From: Aureispira sp045105775
GTDB taxonomy: Bacteria > Bacteroidota > Bacteroidia > Chitinophagales > Saprospiraceae
Assembly: GCA_045105775.1 (NCBI GenBank)
Contig: JBGCDW010000075.1
Coordinates: 1-25,964 of the forward strand
DNA length: 25,964 nt
Reading direction: 5' to 3'
Shown: positions 7,826 to 16,840 of the stretch, piece after piece
Numbering within the stretch: position 1 is the first letter of the stretch
Layout of the letters: the number at the start of each line of letters is the position of its first letter
Notes under the pieces: generated by a model
Database searches by the model: none
Told to the model about the DNA's origin: nothing
Seen by the model: the letters and a program-made list of their open reading frames with translations, nothing else
Program-made: the position numbers and the translations under genes

Positions 7826-8810
7826 TTGCTTATTGCTGACCACGAGCCTTTGCGCCCAAACCGATAGCCTTTCTACTGCTAATGCAGAAAGGCTATCTTT
7901 CTTTGATACCGCCCCTACGTTTAACAAGGTTCGGTTTTGGGGCATGACCACAGGTATTGCAGCGAGCTATACCGCCGTCACTATTGGCCTTAACCAAGCT
8001 TGGTATGCCAATTACCCCCAACGCAGTTTTCATACCTTTAACGATTGGGAGGGGTGGCGACAAATGGATAAATTTGGACATGCCATGACGGGCTACTTTG
8101 AAAGCAAATGGGTCGGTGATTTGTATATTTGGACAGGGATGCCGCGCAAACAGGCACGTTGGGTGGGTTTTGGGGCAGGCTTACTGTTTCAAACCACACT
8201 AGAGGTCATGGATGGATTTTCGGCACAATGGGGATTCTCTTGGGGAGATATGGGGTTTAATCTTTTGGGTTCTGGTAGTTATTTGGCGCAAGAGTTGCTC
8301 TGGCAAGAGCAACGAATTCGCTGGAAAGTGTCAGCCCATCGCCCTCGATATTCTGCCGCTCCTCTGCAAGCCATTAATGGTACAGCTACTACAAGCCTAC
8401 AGACCCGTGCCAATCAACTTTATGGCACTAGTCCGGCCGAACTTTTATTTAAGGAATACAATGGGCAAACCATCTGGCTCTCGGCCAATGTTGCTTCCTT
8501 CTTACCCAAAACCACCTCCAAAACCCCTTTCCAATGGGTGAATGTTGCGGTGGGATATGGCATAGAGCAGGTATATGGAGCCGAGCAAAATCGCTGGGAA
8601 GATGCACAGGGCAATATTTTTGTTGTACCACAAGGGTATCAACGCCAAAGTCAATTTTTTCTTTCTTTAGATATTGATTTTGAACGCATTCCCACCCGCC
8701 ACAAATGGTTAAAAACAATTTTTGGTATTCTCAATATTTTTAAAATCCCCTTCCCTGCACTCGAAGTGAATACAGCAGGAGGTGTTCGTTTTCATCCTTT
8801 TTATTTTTAA
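7800..8810 (+). CDS. DUF2279/YfiM-like exported protein
   Basis: The ATG at 7800 begins a signal peptide (MRIPLIWINCLLLTTSLCAQ), giving 336 residues; an in-frame ATG at 7764 lies deeper inside the upstream gene and would put 12 extra residues before it. The core has the pattern of the DUF2279 (YfiM) family: a DKFGHAMTGYF segment, then two hydrophobic helices, a LEVMDGFSAQWGFSWGD segment with the Glu-x-x-Asp-Gly-Phe-Ser motif, and an N-LLGSGSY helix. Proteins of this family are predicted membrane or periplasmic proteins with no established reaction. The C-terminal half is Bacteroidota-style beta-rich sequence ending in FHPFYF, an aromatic end like those of outer membrane barrels. It overlaps the preceding gene and lies nine bases before the following one. 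Confidence 0.85.
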   Translation: MRIPLIWINCLLLTTSLCAQTDSLSTANAERLSFFDTAPTFNKVRFWGMTTGIAASYTAVTIGLNQAWYANYPQRSFHTFNDWEGWRQMDKFGHAMTGYFESKWVGDLYIWTGMPRKQARWVGFGAGLLFQTTLEVMDGFSAQWGFSWGDMGFNLLGSGSYLAQELLWQEQRIRWKVSAHRPRYSAAPLQAINGTATTSLQTRANQLYGTSPAELLFKEYNGQTIWLSANVASFLPKTTSKTPFQWVNVAVGYGIEQVYGAEQNRWEDAQGNIFVVPQGYQRQSQFFLSLDIDFERIPTRHKWLKTIFGILNIFKIPFPALEVNTAGGVRFHPFYF

Positions 8811-8819
8811 TTCTTATCC

Positions 8820-9401
8820 ATGAACCCCAAACAGAAAAAAGACATTATTGACAAAGTAACTACTATTATCAAAGAGATTCCTACCTCTGTAGATTTGGTC
8901 AAGAAAGATCACAAACAAGAGCAACGTTTTCAGTATTTAGCCAGCTACATTATCAATAAAGCCATCAAACAAAATGCCTTACTTGTAAGTGAGGATGGCA
9001 ATGGCTTTGCTATTTTGTTTAGAACCAGCAAGAAGGAAAATAGCTTTTGGAAAAATATATGGGGAGAATTGGGTTTGGTCTGGCAGGTGACTGGTCTAAA
9101 AAAAGCATGGAGTCTACTCCAAACACAACGTTACGTCAAAAGCCAACGCCCTGACCAAGGGGAATACTTGTACTGCTGGTTTTGGGGCGTGGTAAAGGGC
9201 ACACCCACGAGTACCGCCAGAGCCATGAAAGATGAATTCCTCAGAATCTCTCAAGAGAGCCAATTGCCCATTTATGCCGAAACGAGAATGTACAAAAAAG
9301 CATTGGTGTACCGACGATACGGCTTTGAAGTTTTTCATCAATGGGAGCGGCCAGATGGAGAAACCGCTTATTTTCTAAGGTATGTGCCTCCTGTAGCGTA
9401 A
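8820..9401 (+). CDS. GNAT-like N-acetyltransferase
   Basis: A 193-residue cytoplasmic protein with no signal peptide. The start ATG lies nine bases after the preceding stop, so it is the third gene of the cluster. The layout fits a divergent GNAT fold: a strand pair around residues 54-70, a helix rich in Lys/Trp, then CWFWGVVKGTPTSTARAMKDEF (about 121-142), where the acetyl-CoA loop would be, and the typical C-terminal pattern of an ETRMYKKALVYRRYGFEVF segment (strand-helix-YGF). The canonical Q/RxxGxG/A loop is not evident, so it may be a degenerate or distant member. Substrate unknown. Confidence 0.65.
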   Translation: MNPKQKKDIIDKVTTIIKEIPTSVDLVKKDHKQEQRFQYLASYIINKAIKQNALLVSEDGNGFAILFRTSKKENSFWKNIWGELGLVWQVTGLKKAWSLLQTQRYVKSQRPDQGEYLYCWFWGVVKGTPTSTARAMKDEFLRISQESQLPIYAETRMYKKALVYRRYGFEVFHQWERPDGETAYFLRYVPPVA

Positions 9402-9429
9402 TACTTACCTTGATTTTTTTGATTGTTTG

Positions 9430-9559
9430 ATTACCTTGATTTCTTCTTTTGATTTTTATTCTCAGATGATAGACATAGAGCATCTCTTTCTAAAAAAAGA
9501 TGGTATGAATTCCTAATTGGAAATCATACCATCATATCAAGCACTCCAATCAAGGTAAT
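9430..9559. repeat. Widely spaced 12-bp inverted repeat flanking a terminator
   Basis: ATTACCTTGATT (9430-9441) is repeated in inverted form at 9548-9559. A partial direct copy of the left arm lies near 9407, within a stretch where TTGATT recurs several times. The arms enclose the terminator at 9491-9533. This may only be a structured 3' region between two convergent genes. Confidence 0.5.
9491..9533 (-). terminator. Intrinsic terminator after the M1 aminopeptidase gene
   Basis: A stem of GATGGTATGA (9499-9508) with TCATACCATC (9524-9533) is extended by four inner pairs after one mismatch. Read on the minus strand it is followed by seven U (plus A-run 9492-9498). It lies 39 bases beyond the stop of the M1 gene. 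Confidence 0.85.
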
Positions 9560-9571
9560 GACAGCGCGGAT

Positions 9572-12367
9572 TTACCAGCTACCATACAATTTAGAGAGTT
9601 GATCATTCTGCTCCCAATTGGTAATTTCTGTAATGAACGCGTCTATATAATCGTAGGTATTTACCTTAGAAAATGCTTCTACACGTTCCAAAATAGTTGG
9701 CACTTCGTCTCCACTTAGACGCTCTATCGCATCGACTGCATCTTGATAGGTTTCAGAAGACTTGTCATCGCGCAAGATCTGTACTTTCTCGATGGCATCT
9801 TCTACATCCTCTCCGCGCAATGCGTTTAAGGCCCCTTCAATATTTTTATAATCTTTGTCTACTTTGATGTAGGCATCATCACGCAATTTTTTCACCGCAC
9901 TAGCCGAAGCATAACGCCCCCACTTAGTTGTACTAGCGTCTATAGCCATATCTTTTAAGTAAGCTGCTTTTTGTTTGATTAATGATTCGTCTTTAGTACT
10001 GCTCAACAGCATGGCATAACGATTCATAAACGTAAACAAAGCATAATTATTGACCTTGGACCAATTGTTCTCAAAGAAAGAAAGATACTTGCGATCACCT
10101 GTCTTGGCATAAATCAGTGCAATACTCAATAAAATAGATGCATTATCTTTATTCTTAAGACGATCGGCATATTGAATACCCAAAGCAGGATTATTATCAT
10201 AAATACTCTGCAAAGAAGCCGCCATCACAATGTAAGAAGCATCTTTATCAATACGCTCTTGAGCTACTTCCAAATACTTGGCTCCTCCAACCTTAGACAA
10301 ACGCTGAATAGCTGCCCGACGCACCTGTGAACGAGGATCTTTTTTGGCCAACTGGATAATTTTGTTGAGCAATAATGTACTGTTCTCATCCAATTCAATT
10401 CCATCAATAGCACGCACACGTATGGCCCAAAAGGGATCATTAAGTGCTTGTTCAAAAACTTGCTGTATCGCTACATTACCCTCTTGTTCATAAAGCAAGC
10501 CTGTCAAGGCCTCCGCACGATCTTGATACAATTTGCTAATTTTATACTGTTGCACCAATTCGTCTTTATCTAATTTATATTGGCGTTTGCATAACAATAC
10601 ACGCTCTGCATCCACACTTACCCATACAGGCTCACGGTTTACAGCAATGCTAAAGGTCTGTGTTGGTTGCGTCATGGTCACATTGGTACGCAACGCTTTG
10701 CCCCCTGTCGTGGTGTAAACATCAATAGCAAACGGCAACACGAAAATAGTGCTCTCACGAGGACTCTGTGTTTGTTTTACAGTTACATGTAGCATTTTAT
10801 TGCCAGCATCATACTCCTTGGTAATTTCCAAATCAGGATGTCCTTTGGTAAAAAACCATTGGTCAAAGAACCAATTCAAATCCTGTCCTGTCACCTCCTC
10901 AAAAGCCAATCTCAAGTTGGCAGCTTCAGCTGCTTGATACTGGTTGTCTTCTAAATATTTTTTGAGGGCTGCAAAAAAGGCATCATCGCCTACGTAGTAA
11001 CGCAACATGTGCAAAATAGTCCCTCCCTTATTATAGCTATGTGCATCAAACATGTCTTCTTTATCCTTATACCCATAATGAATCAAAGGATGTTGGTTGC
11101 CTCCTGCTACTGCTTCGTTCATATAACCATCTACTTGACGCTTACGCAAATGATCGGCAGCATCGCGACCATATTGGTGTTCAAACCACAAGTATTCGCC
11201 ATAATTGGCAAAAGACTCGTTGAGTGGTAAATTGGCCCAACTCTCGCAGGTTACCAGATCTCCAAACCAATGGTGTACTAATTCGTGTGCCACAATTCCC
11301 TCGTTCATATCACTGTTGTCCAGCAATGTTTGACGCGTTTTTTGTACAAAATCACCAAAAATAACTGCTGATGTATTTTCCATTGCACCAGAAACATAAT
11401 CGCGTACAACCACTTGAGAATACTTAGGCCAAGGATAAGTTACCCCAAGACGCTCTGAGAAAAAGGTCAACATTTGAGGGGTATTCTTATAAATTTCTTT
11501 GGCATCTGCACGATATTTCGGCTCTACATAATATTGTAATAAACGGCCGTCCCATTCTTCTTCTACGATGGCAAATTCGCCTACGATCATAGCAAACAAA
11601 TAGGGCGCATGAGGCAAATCCATCTTCCAATAGTCGGTACGTGTTCCATCTGAATTTTCTATAGAATTCATCAGGGATCCATTGGACAAGGTCTGAAAGC
11701 GTTTCTGAACTGTCATATAAATCTCTTGTGTACAACGCTCATTGGGGCGATCAATCGTTGGAAACCAACAAGAACTAGATTCCGTTTCGCCCTGTGTCCA
11801 GATTTGCTGGGGTTTTCCTTGCTCCTTTCCTAACGGATTAATAAAATAAAGCCCCTTGTCAGAAGTAATCGCATCACTCCCTCCTATTGGCAATTCATTG
11901 GGTTTGGCGGTATAGACAATATATAGACGAAATAATTCTCCTACTTTATAATCTCTATCCAGCGTCACATACAAATCCTTGTTATTATCATAACGATAAC
12001 GGAGTGGAGTTTGCCCCACAGCAGTCATCAACGAAACTTTGTGAATATCAAAGCCTTTGGCATCTAAACGCACTTCTTTGCTGGACTTAAACAAAGGTTT
12101 CAATTCTAGCACCGCCTTACCATTGAGGTATTGACGTTGCCAGTCAAACGAAACATCTAGTTTGGTGTGTATTAAATCGTGGGTTCTGGTTGCACTAGGA
12201 TTGTAAGTAGGGCGGGTGTAGCTAGAAGTTCTGGATGCTGTAACTGCTATCGTATCCAATTGACGGTTTTCTACGGTATAATCTAGTGTTACAATTCTGC
12301 TTGAGGGCGAACAAGCTGTCCAAAATAAAGTAGTAGCCAATAAAGCGATGAAGTGCTTGGCGTTCAT
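9572..12367 (-). CDS. M1-family zinc aminopeptidase, lipoprotein
   Basis: A 931-residue protein that removes N-terminal residues from peptides. A lipoprotein signal peptide is clear: hydrophobic stretch, then TAC with the lipidated Cys19. The catalytic domain has the exopeptidase motif GAMEN (327-331), the zinc site HELVH (361-365) with the third ligand Glu384 (HExxH-x18-E), and Tyr445 in SYNKGG as the likely transition-state residue. From about residue 610 to the end the sequence is helical and HEAT-like, as in the C-terminal domain of this family. It probably sits in the outer membrane or periplasm and degrades peptides for nutrition (inference). It is a single-gene unit: a terminator of the upstream gene lies before it and its own terminator follows. 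Confidence 0.95.
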   Translation of the reverse strand: MNAKHFIALLATTLFWTACSPSSRIVTLDYTVENRQLDTIAVTASRTSSYTRPTYNPSATRTHDLIHTKLDVSFDWQRQYLNGKAVLELKPLFKSSKEVRLDAKGFDIHKVSLMTAVGQTPLRYRYDNNKDLYVTLDRDYKVGELFRLYIVYTAKPNELPIGGSDAITSDKGLYFINPLGKEQGKPQQIWTQGETESSSCWFPTIDRPNERCTQEIYMTVQKRFQTLSNGSLMNSIENSDGTRTDYWKMDLPHAPYLFAMIVGEFAIVEEEWDGRLLQYYVEPKYRADAKEIYKNTPQMLTFFSERLGVTYPWPKYSQVVVRDYVSGAMENTSAVIFGDFVQKTRQTLLDNSDMNEGIVAHELVHHWFGDLVTCESWANLPLNESFANYGEYLWFEHQYGRDAADHLRKRQVDGYMNEAVAGGNQHPLIHYGYKDKEDMFDAHSYNKGGTILHMLRYYVGDDAFFAALKKYLEDNQYQAAEAANLRLAFEEVTGQDLNWFFDQWFFTKGHPDLEITKEYDAGNKMLHVTVKQTQSPRESTIFVLPFAIDVYTTTGGKALRTNVTMTQPTQTFSIAVNREPVWVSVDAERVLLCKRQYKLDKDELVQQYKISKLYQDRAEALTGLLYEQEGNVAIQQVFEQALNDPFWAIRVRAIDGIELDENSTLLLNKIIQLAKKDPRSQVRRAAIQRLSKVGGAKYLEVAQERIDKDASYIVMAASLQSIYDNNPALGIQYADRLKNKDNASILLSIALIYAKTGDRKYLSFFENNWSKVNNYALFTFMNRYAMLLSSTKDESLIKQKAAYLKDMAIDASTTKWGRYASASAVKKLRDDAYIKVDKDYKNIEGALNALRGEDVEDAIEKVQILRDDKSSETYQDAVDAIERLSGDEVPTILERVEAFSKVNTYDYIDAFITEITNWEQNDQLSKLYGSW

Positions 12368-12481
12368 TGATTGTTAGTTTTTTAAATAAAGAAGTTACTT
12401 CAATAACTTCAAAGAAGTCTTTTGGTCAACTGTAGGTTTATGTTGAGGGGTAATTCCTTACACTACAGCTTATAATAGCTG

Positions 12482-12489
12482 CAAAATTA
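12482..12489 (-). promoter_or_regulatory. Possible -7 box for the M1 aminopeptidase gene
   Basis: TAATTTTG on the minus strand matches TAnnTTTG exactly. It lies 115 bases before the ATG, in the short region after the upstream terminator where a promoter must lie. No TTG at proper spacing was found. Confidence 0.3.
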
Positions 12490-12534
12490 ATAAAAAATAG
12501 CCTATTAGGGAAACTAGACCTAAATACCCTACAT

Positions 12535-12571
12535 AAAAAAGCAGTCTTGAAGATCAACTTCAAGACTGCTT
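12535..12571 (-). terminator. Intrinsic terminator after the TPR-like gene
   Basis: A perfect 14-bp stem, AAGCAGTCTTGAAG (12539-12552) with its complement (12558-12571), has a 5-base loop. On the minus strand it runs into six U. It lies just behind the stop of the TPR-like gene and closes the coaX cluster. Confidence 0.92.
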
Positions 12572-12592
12572 GCTCCAATAATGGATTATTTT

Positions 12593-14056
12593 TTATTCGC
12601 CGTTAGAGCGGATTGTTGTTGTGGCTCCAATCCAACACCCTACTTTATAGCTTTGGCCTTCTTTGTAGCCGCGCTGAAAAATATCGCCCTTTGTAGGCAA
12701 GTATTGCTTGTATTTAGCAATTTGACTATTGGCTTTGCTTGCCACACTAGCGTCTACCTTCTTAGCTTTGGCCCACATGTCCATAGCCGCCCAAGTGACC
12801 ACTTGTGCATCCCAGCCTGTGCCAGCACCACCTGAACAACGTTTTCCGCTAGAAGCATACATGTTTCCAATGAGCAAGTAAGGCTCGCCCCAACCAGATT
12901 TGAAACTAGCTGCTTTGTTGGCGTAGGTTCTGGCTGTTCCATAAGCTCCTGCTCTATACTCATTATAAGCAATTCTATAAGCCAAGTCTCCTTTTTCTTC
13001 GTCGGTAGCTTCACAATCTTCGGCACTAGGATCATTGAGCGATTTTTTGTACCACTCAAAAGCTTCTTTTTTGTATTCAGCTGCTTTTTCGGTTTCGCCT
13101 TTTTTCTCTGCCTTTCTAGATTGCAATTCGCGCAAGTTTCCTTTTTTCAAGTTGCAAAGTGTCTGAAATTTTGCTTCCAATTCTACCAAATCCATCGAAT
13201 CTCTCCAAGGCTTGTACAACTCGTAGACCTTTTTGTAGAGCTCATTGTCTTTGCCGCATTTTTTCTTGATAACCTCTAGGATTTCTTTATTCTGCTCCAT
13301 GTTCATACTATCCTCCTCAAACTTAGGAGTCCACTCACCGACATAAAAATCACATCCCCAGATAACACCGCCAATTTTCTTAAACTCAGCGTCTACTTTT
13401 ATCCATTTTTTCTCATAGGTAGCCGCATTTTTGGTTTTATTCTCAACATTGTAATTTTTTAATGCTTCCAATTGCTTGTACAGCTTACGCATATAATCAG
13501 CCGTAAACTTAGGATGTTTTTTGGTAAACAAATACACCGACAGCTGGCTCATAGGAACCATAATCATATTGTGTGTTTCGTTTTTACCCAATTCTAAGGC
13601 ACGCTCAAAAAATTCTATTGCTTTGGTACTGCTGCCACGAGCCGAATAAATGTAGTATCCTTCATAGGCTCTATCTTTGGATTCTTCTCCTAAACATTCG
13701 GCCATTTCATCATAGAGTGCCATCATCTTGTTCAGGTACTCTTCTTTTTTGGTTTTATCTTTTTCTGCTTTTGCAAACTCCTTGTACATGGTAATTCCAT
13801 CTCTAAAGTGAGTGGTTTTGGCGGGAAGTGGTATTTTAACTGTAGCAAATAATGCCTCCCAAAGCGGAAAAGCTTCTTTGTATTGTTTGGACTTGAATAA
13901 GTCGCGATACATAACGTGTTCTTCCTTGGCAATTTGCGCGCCTTTAGGATGTGCTTCCCACGATTCACACTGAGCAGCAGCTTGCCCTACTAGTAAGAAC
14001 ATGGCAACTGCTCCTACACTCCATTTCAAAAAAGATGTCCATTTGGCTTCTAACAT
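12593..14056 (-). CDS. Exported TPR-like protein of the coaX cluster
   Basis: A 487-residue protein with a signal peptide ending AAA-Q near residue 29. The body is alpha-helical with tetratricopeptide-like pairs, for example around residues 130-155 (AIEFFERALELG) and the YRAGAYGTARTYANKAASF stretch near residue 390. The C-terminus carries GCWIGATTTIRSN, a short conserved end that I associate with a Bacteroidota family of exported TPR proteins. It lies third in line behind coaX and an outer membrane protein, which suggests a role in envelope assembly or scaffolding (inference). A terminator separates it from the gene before it, so it may have its own promoter; an exact -7 box lies at 14214-14221. 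Confidence 0.85.
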   Translation of the reverse strand: MLEAKWTSFLKWSVGAVAMFLLVGQAAAQCESWEAHPKGAQIAKEEHVMYRDLFKSKQYKEAFPLWEALFATVKIPLPAKTTHFRDGITMYKEFAKAEKDKTKKEEYLNKMMALYDEMAECLGEESKDRAYEGYYIYSARGSSTKAIEFFERALELGKNETHNMIMVPMSQLSVYLFTKKHPKFTADYMRKLYKQLEALKNYNVENKTKNAATYEKKWIKVDAEFKKIGGVIWGCDFYVGEWTPKFEEDSMNMEQNKEILEVIKKKCGKDNELYKKVYELYKPWRDSMDLVELEAKFQTLCNLKKGNLRELQSRKAEKKGETEKAAEYKKEAFEWYKKSLNDPSAEDCEATDEEKGDLAYRIAYNEYRAGAYGTARTYANKAASFKSGWGEPYLLIGNMYASSGKRCSGGAGTGWDAQVVTWAAMDMWAKAKKVDASVASKANSQIAKYKQYLPTKGDIFQRGYKEGQSYKVGCWIGATTTIRSNGE

Positions 14057-14423
14057 AACAATTGGTATTTTATTTAGTGACTCTGTTCTATTTTTTTAGA
14101 TAGGGTTTCCTATTAAATTTGTATTTCTTTTTGATGGCCTATTTCATTGGCCATTGCTTGGTAATTTTCCAAAAGCGTGCCACAATTCTTTTGCAGCTTG
14201 TTTTGGCCTGTTGCAAAAATAGTATTTTTTACCAAAAAATAAGTGGTGGTTTAGCGAATTGCACAATGATCTACTTAAGTAGATGCCTAATGACAAATTT
14301 TTGGTGGGTTTCTGTATTAATTGCTGGTTGTAGGCAAAAAAACACCCTCCCTTAGTGCTGCAACGAATATACGAGCTACTAAAGAAGGGTATTTTATTGG
14401 TATTGTTAAGTTTCGTTTAAATT
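14057..14423. other. Intergenic region between the TPR and outer membrane protein genes
   Basis: About 370 bases without a convincing gene; a short plus-strand open frame here reads as low-quality sequence. It holds the terminator of the outer membrane protein gene (14336-14390) and, on the minus strand, TATTTTTG (plus 14214-14221), an exact -7 match about 160 bases before the TPR-like gene but without a well-placed TTG. Confidence 0.6.
14336..14390 (-). terminator. Intrinsic terminator after the outer membrane protein gene
   Basis: Plus-strand ACCCTCCCTTAGT (14344-14356) and ACTAAAGAAGGGT (14378-14390) pair over 13 bp when read as minus-strand RNA, with two G-U pairs. Seven U follow (plus A-run 14336-14342). 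The loop is long, about 21 bases. Confidence 0.75.
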
Positions 14424-15824
14424 TTATCTAAACTTGGCGCGATTGAACCAACCACTAGCATTGAGTGCAAACCCTAAATTGACTTTTACATAAAAATCAC
14501 CAATCAATTCAGGATGGCCCAAATAGCCCACATCAACTCCCAGATTGAGAAAACCTAAGATACCCTTAGATTTGGGTGGGCGCATTGGGAAACCAGCTCC
14601 TACTGATACTCCATAGTCTGTGAGTTGGTACCGATTGCCATCTGCGGCAGCTATTGTACGCGCATCTAGTCCATAATGAGCACCAAAGCGATAGCGTATT
14701 CTATTAAAATAATTGTTATAATCCGCAAAATCAGGCACCCATTGTAGTCCAACTGCTACCCGATGAGCATCGGCAAGATTAAGGCTGCTTTGTCCATCTC
14801 TTTTGAAGTTAGACCAAAATTCTGACTCATAAGAAAGACCAATGAGCACCCCTAGTTCACGGCCATAACCAATACCCGCACCCACTTTGAGGGGCATTTG
14901 CAGGCTCCCTTGTACCCCTACAGAATTCTGAATAGAATCTACAGGTCGGAACGCCCCTCTACGAACATATCGTTCTGTAACACTGGTTGCAATGTTTGTT
15001 ACACCACCCATATAGGCTCCTATTGTCAATTTCTTATCAAAAGAAAAATTGCCTCCCCCTGCTACATTTTTTCGTTCACTCTGGAGCAGATATTCGTACT
15101 GTGCGCCAATATCCCAAGCAAAACCAACGCCCTCTTCTTCTCTTGAGCGTTCATTATCATAATCATAATTATAAGCTGGATCTTGAAAGTTAACCACTTC
15201 CGTATTCGTCAACTTACCAAACAACAACCCTAGATTGGCACCTACTGAAAATCCTTTGTAGGTAATTCCATTCGACCAATTGACCCGATATTTATTGCCT
15301 TCGCCCGTGTAGCTAAACTCTACATTGTCTATTCCATTAAACGCACGGGTAATAGAAACATCATAGCCTACGGTGCTATAAGGCGATAAACTAAAGCCCA
15401 TTCCCCACTGAATAGGGATTTCACGACGAAGGGTATCGCGCATAATTTCCCAGCTTTTGGTAATTGGAAAAGCCAAGGAGATATAAGCCAGATTACCATT
15501 GTCTGCTTGCGCGGTCAATCCTGTGCTGCGTTCGGATAATTCACTGTGTTGGTAATTGACTCCAATTTGAAACGATGCGTAACGCAATTTTCCAAAAGAA
15601 GCTGGATTGGAAAGATTGACATCCCAATAACTTCTGTAGATGGCACTTTGTCCGCCTGACATAGCAGTATTGGCTGCAAAATTGCTGCCCTGTAAATCTC
15701 CTAGCCCATAACGAGAATAAGGAGAATTGCCTCTAGCATATTGGGCATGGGCCGTTTCTACACTACACTGGATGATTACCAATGCAAGGGATACAATCAA
15801 AAAATGCTTAAAAAGCTGTTGCAT
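14424..15824 (-). CDS. Outer membrane beta-barrel protein of the coaX cluster
   Basis: A 466-residue protein with a signal peptide ending near AHA-Q (residue 28). The mature start, with NSPYSRYGLGDL followed by AMSGGQSA and an NLSNPASF segment, is the typical opening of a Bacteroidota family of predicted outer membrane barrels distantly like FadL/PorV. The rest alternates short strands with Gly/Tyr-rich turns such as FSVGANLGLLFGKL, and it ends with an aromatic/basic C-terminus. It follows coaX after 66 bases on the same strand. An exact -7 box (TACCTTTG, plus 15876-15883) lies in that gap, so it may also have its own promoter. Cargo or partner is unknown. Confidence 0.87.
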   Translation of the reverse strand: MQQLFKHFLIVSLALVIIQCSVETAHAQYARGNSPYSRYGLGDLQGSNFAANTAMSGGQSAIYRSYWDVNLSNPASFGKLRYASFQIGVNYQHSELSERSTGLTAQADNGNLAYISLAFPITKSWEIMRDTLRREIPIQWGMGFSLSPYSTVGYDVSITRAFNGIDNVEFSYTGEGNKYRVNWSNGITYKGFSVGANLGLLFGKLTNTEVVNFQDPAYNYDYDNERSREEEGVGFAWDIGAQYEYLLQSERKNVAGGGNFSFDKKLTIGAYMGGVTNIATSVTERYVRRGAFRPVDSIQNSVGVQGSLQMPLKVGAGIGYGRELGVLIGLSYESEFWSNFKRDGQSSLNLADAHRVAVGLQWVPDFADYNNYFNRIRYRFGAHYGLDARTIAAADGNRYQLTDYGVSVGAGFPMRPPKSKGILGFLNLGVDVGYLGHPELIGDFYVKVNLGFALNASGWFNRAKFR

Positions 15825-15875
15825 GAATAATTATGTTTAAAATGAAGTACTAGTCAAACACTAGCACCGAGCGCC

Positions 15876-15883
15876 CAAAGGTA
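15876..15883 (-). promoter_or_regulatory. Possible -7 box for the outer membrane protein gene
   Basis: TACCTTTG on the minus strand is an exact TAnnTTTG match in the gap after coaX. A TTTTG lies upstream but with a spacer of about 25 bases, slightly long for the consensus. Confidence 0.35.
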
Positions 15884-15890
15884 TGATAAT

Positions 15891-16619
15891 TTATGAATGC
15901 TGGTATTGCAAAATGGCATTCAGGCCGTCTAATACTAAATTGGGCTGGGCAAATATCTTACTTTTAAGTTGAGATTCAAAATGTGGGAGGCTTCCTCCCG
16001 TTACCAACACTATAATTGATCCAAATTGCTGCCGATATTGTGCCGCAAAACCTTCCAATTCGTGCAAAACACCATACAAAACGCCTGTCTGTAGAGAGGT
16101 TTCTGTACTATTTCCTACAAAAGTAGACAAGGTAGTGTAATTGGCTTGTGGCAATTTGGCCGTAAATTCGTGCATGGCTCGAAAACGCATATCAATACCT
16201 GGCAAAATACTTCCTCCCAAATAATGTCCTGCTGCGGTTACAAAATCATAGGTGATACAAGTACCTGCATCCACTACCAAAACATTTTGCTGTGGATACA
16301 ACTGTGCTGCGGCTACTGCAACTGCCAATCGATCATTTCCAAGTGTGGTGGGGGTGGCATAATCAATTACAATAGGCAATGATAATTTGGTAGACAACAC
16401 ATGCACCTGTTCTAATTGCTCTTTCAAATACTGTAACAAGGCCTTATCTTCTTGCTGTACGGACGAAATAATTGCCCGTTTGATATTTTTTTCCTTTAAC
16501 TTTTGCTCCAAGTTAGCCAGTTGCCAATCGGGTACCACCTGCACCTCTTCCAAAAGTCCTTGTTCTTGATAATATCCTATTTTAAGTTGGGTATTGCCAA
16601 TATCCAAGCATACATTCAT
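15891..16619 (-). CDS. coaX: Type III pantothenate kinase
   Basis: Phosphorylates pantothenate in the first step of coenzyme A synthesis, in the cytoplasm. The 242-residue length and the motifs fit the CoaX family of the ASKHA fold: phosphate-binding DIGNT (6-10), GNDR (94-97), VVDAGT (115-120) with the nucleotide/metal region, GGSILPG (135-141), and the adenosine motif VTGGS (206-210). This family is resistant to feedback by CoA. It is first of a minus-strand row with the outer membrane and TPR-like proteins, an arrangement I recall from other Bacteroidota genomes. About 220 bases separate it from the ArsA-like gene upstream. Confidence 0.96.
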   Translation of the reverse strand: MNVCLDIGNTQLKIGYYQEQGLLEEVQVVPDWQLANLEQKLKEKNIKRAIISSVQQEDKALLQYLKEQLEQVHVLSTKLSLPIVIDYATPTTLGNDRLAVAVAAAQLYPQQNVLVVDAGTCITYDFVTAAGHYLGGSILPGIDMRFRAMHEFTAKLPQANYTTLSTFVGNSTETSLQTGVLYGVLHELEGFAAQYRQQFGSIIVLVTGGSLPHFESQLKSKIFAQPNLVLDGLNAILQYQHS

Positions 16620-16840
16620 AGTTGATTGGTTTTGTTGTTACAAACGCATTGTTTGGTACAAAAGGCAGGGTAAAAACGGTCAAGAGATTTTTTTTATTCT
16701 ATTTATTGTCGTCTTTATTCTTATAAAAACAGCCATCCAGCAAACCTTAAAGCACTCATAGTCAAACACATTACACCTTCCACTTACATTTTAAGTAAGC
16801 CATTGATAAAGGCGTAAAAATAAGGCACCATTTAAACGAA

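Noticed and set aside
14119..14355. A 78-residue plus-strand open frame between the outer membrane and TPR-like protein genes
   Set aside because: It runs through the terminator of the minus-strand gene, has unnatural composition rich in Cys, Leu and Ile, and no upstream promoter or family signal.
16785..16805. A short inverted repeat (CTTAC/GTAAG) behind the ArsA-like gene
   Set aside because: Five-bp stem with a seven-base loop and no U-tract on either strand; too weak to call a terminator.
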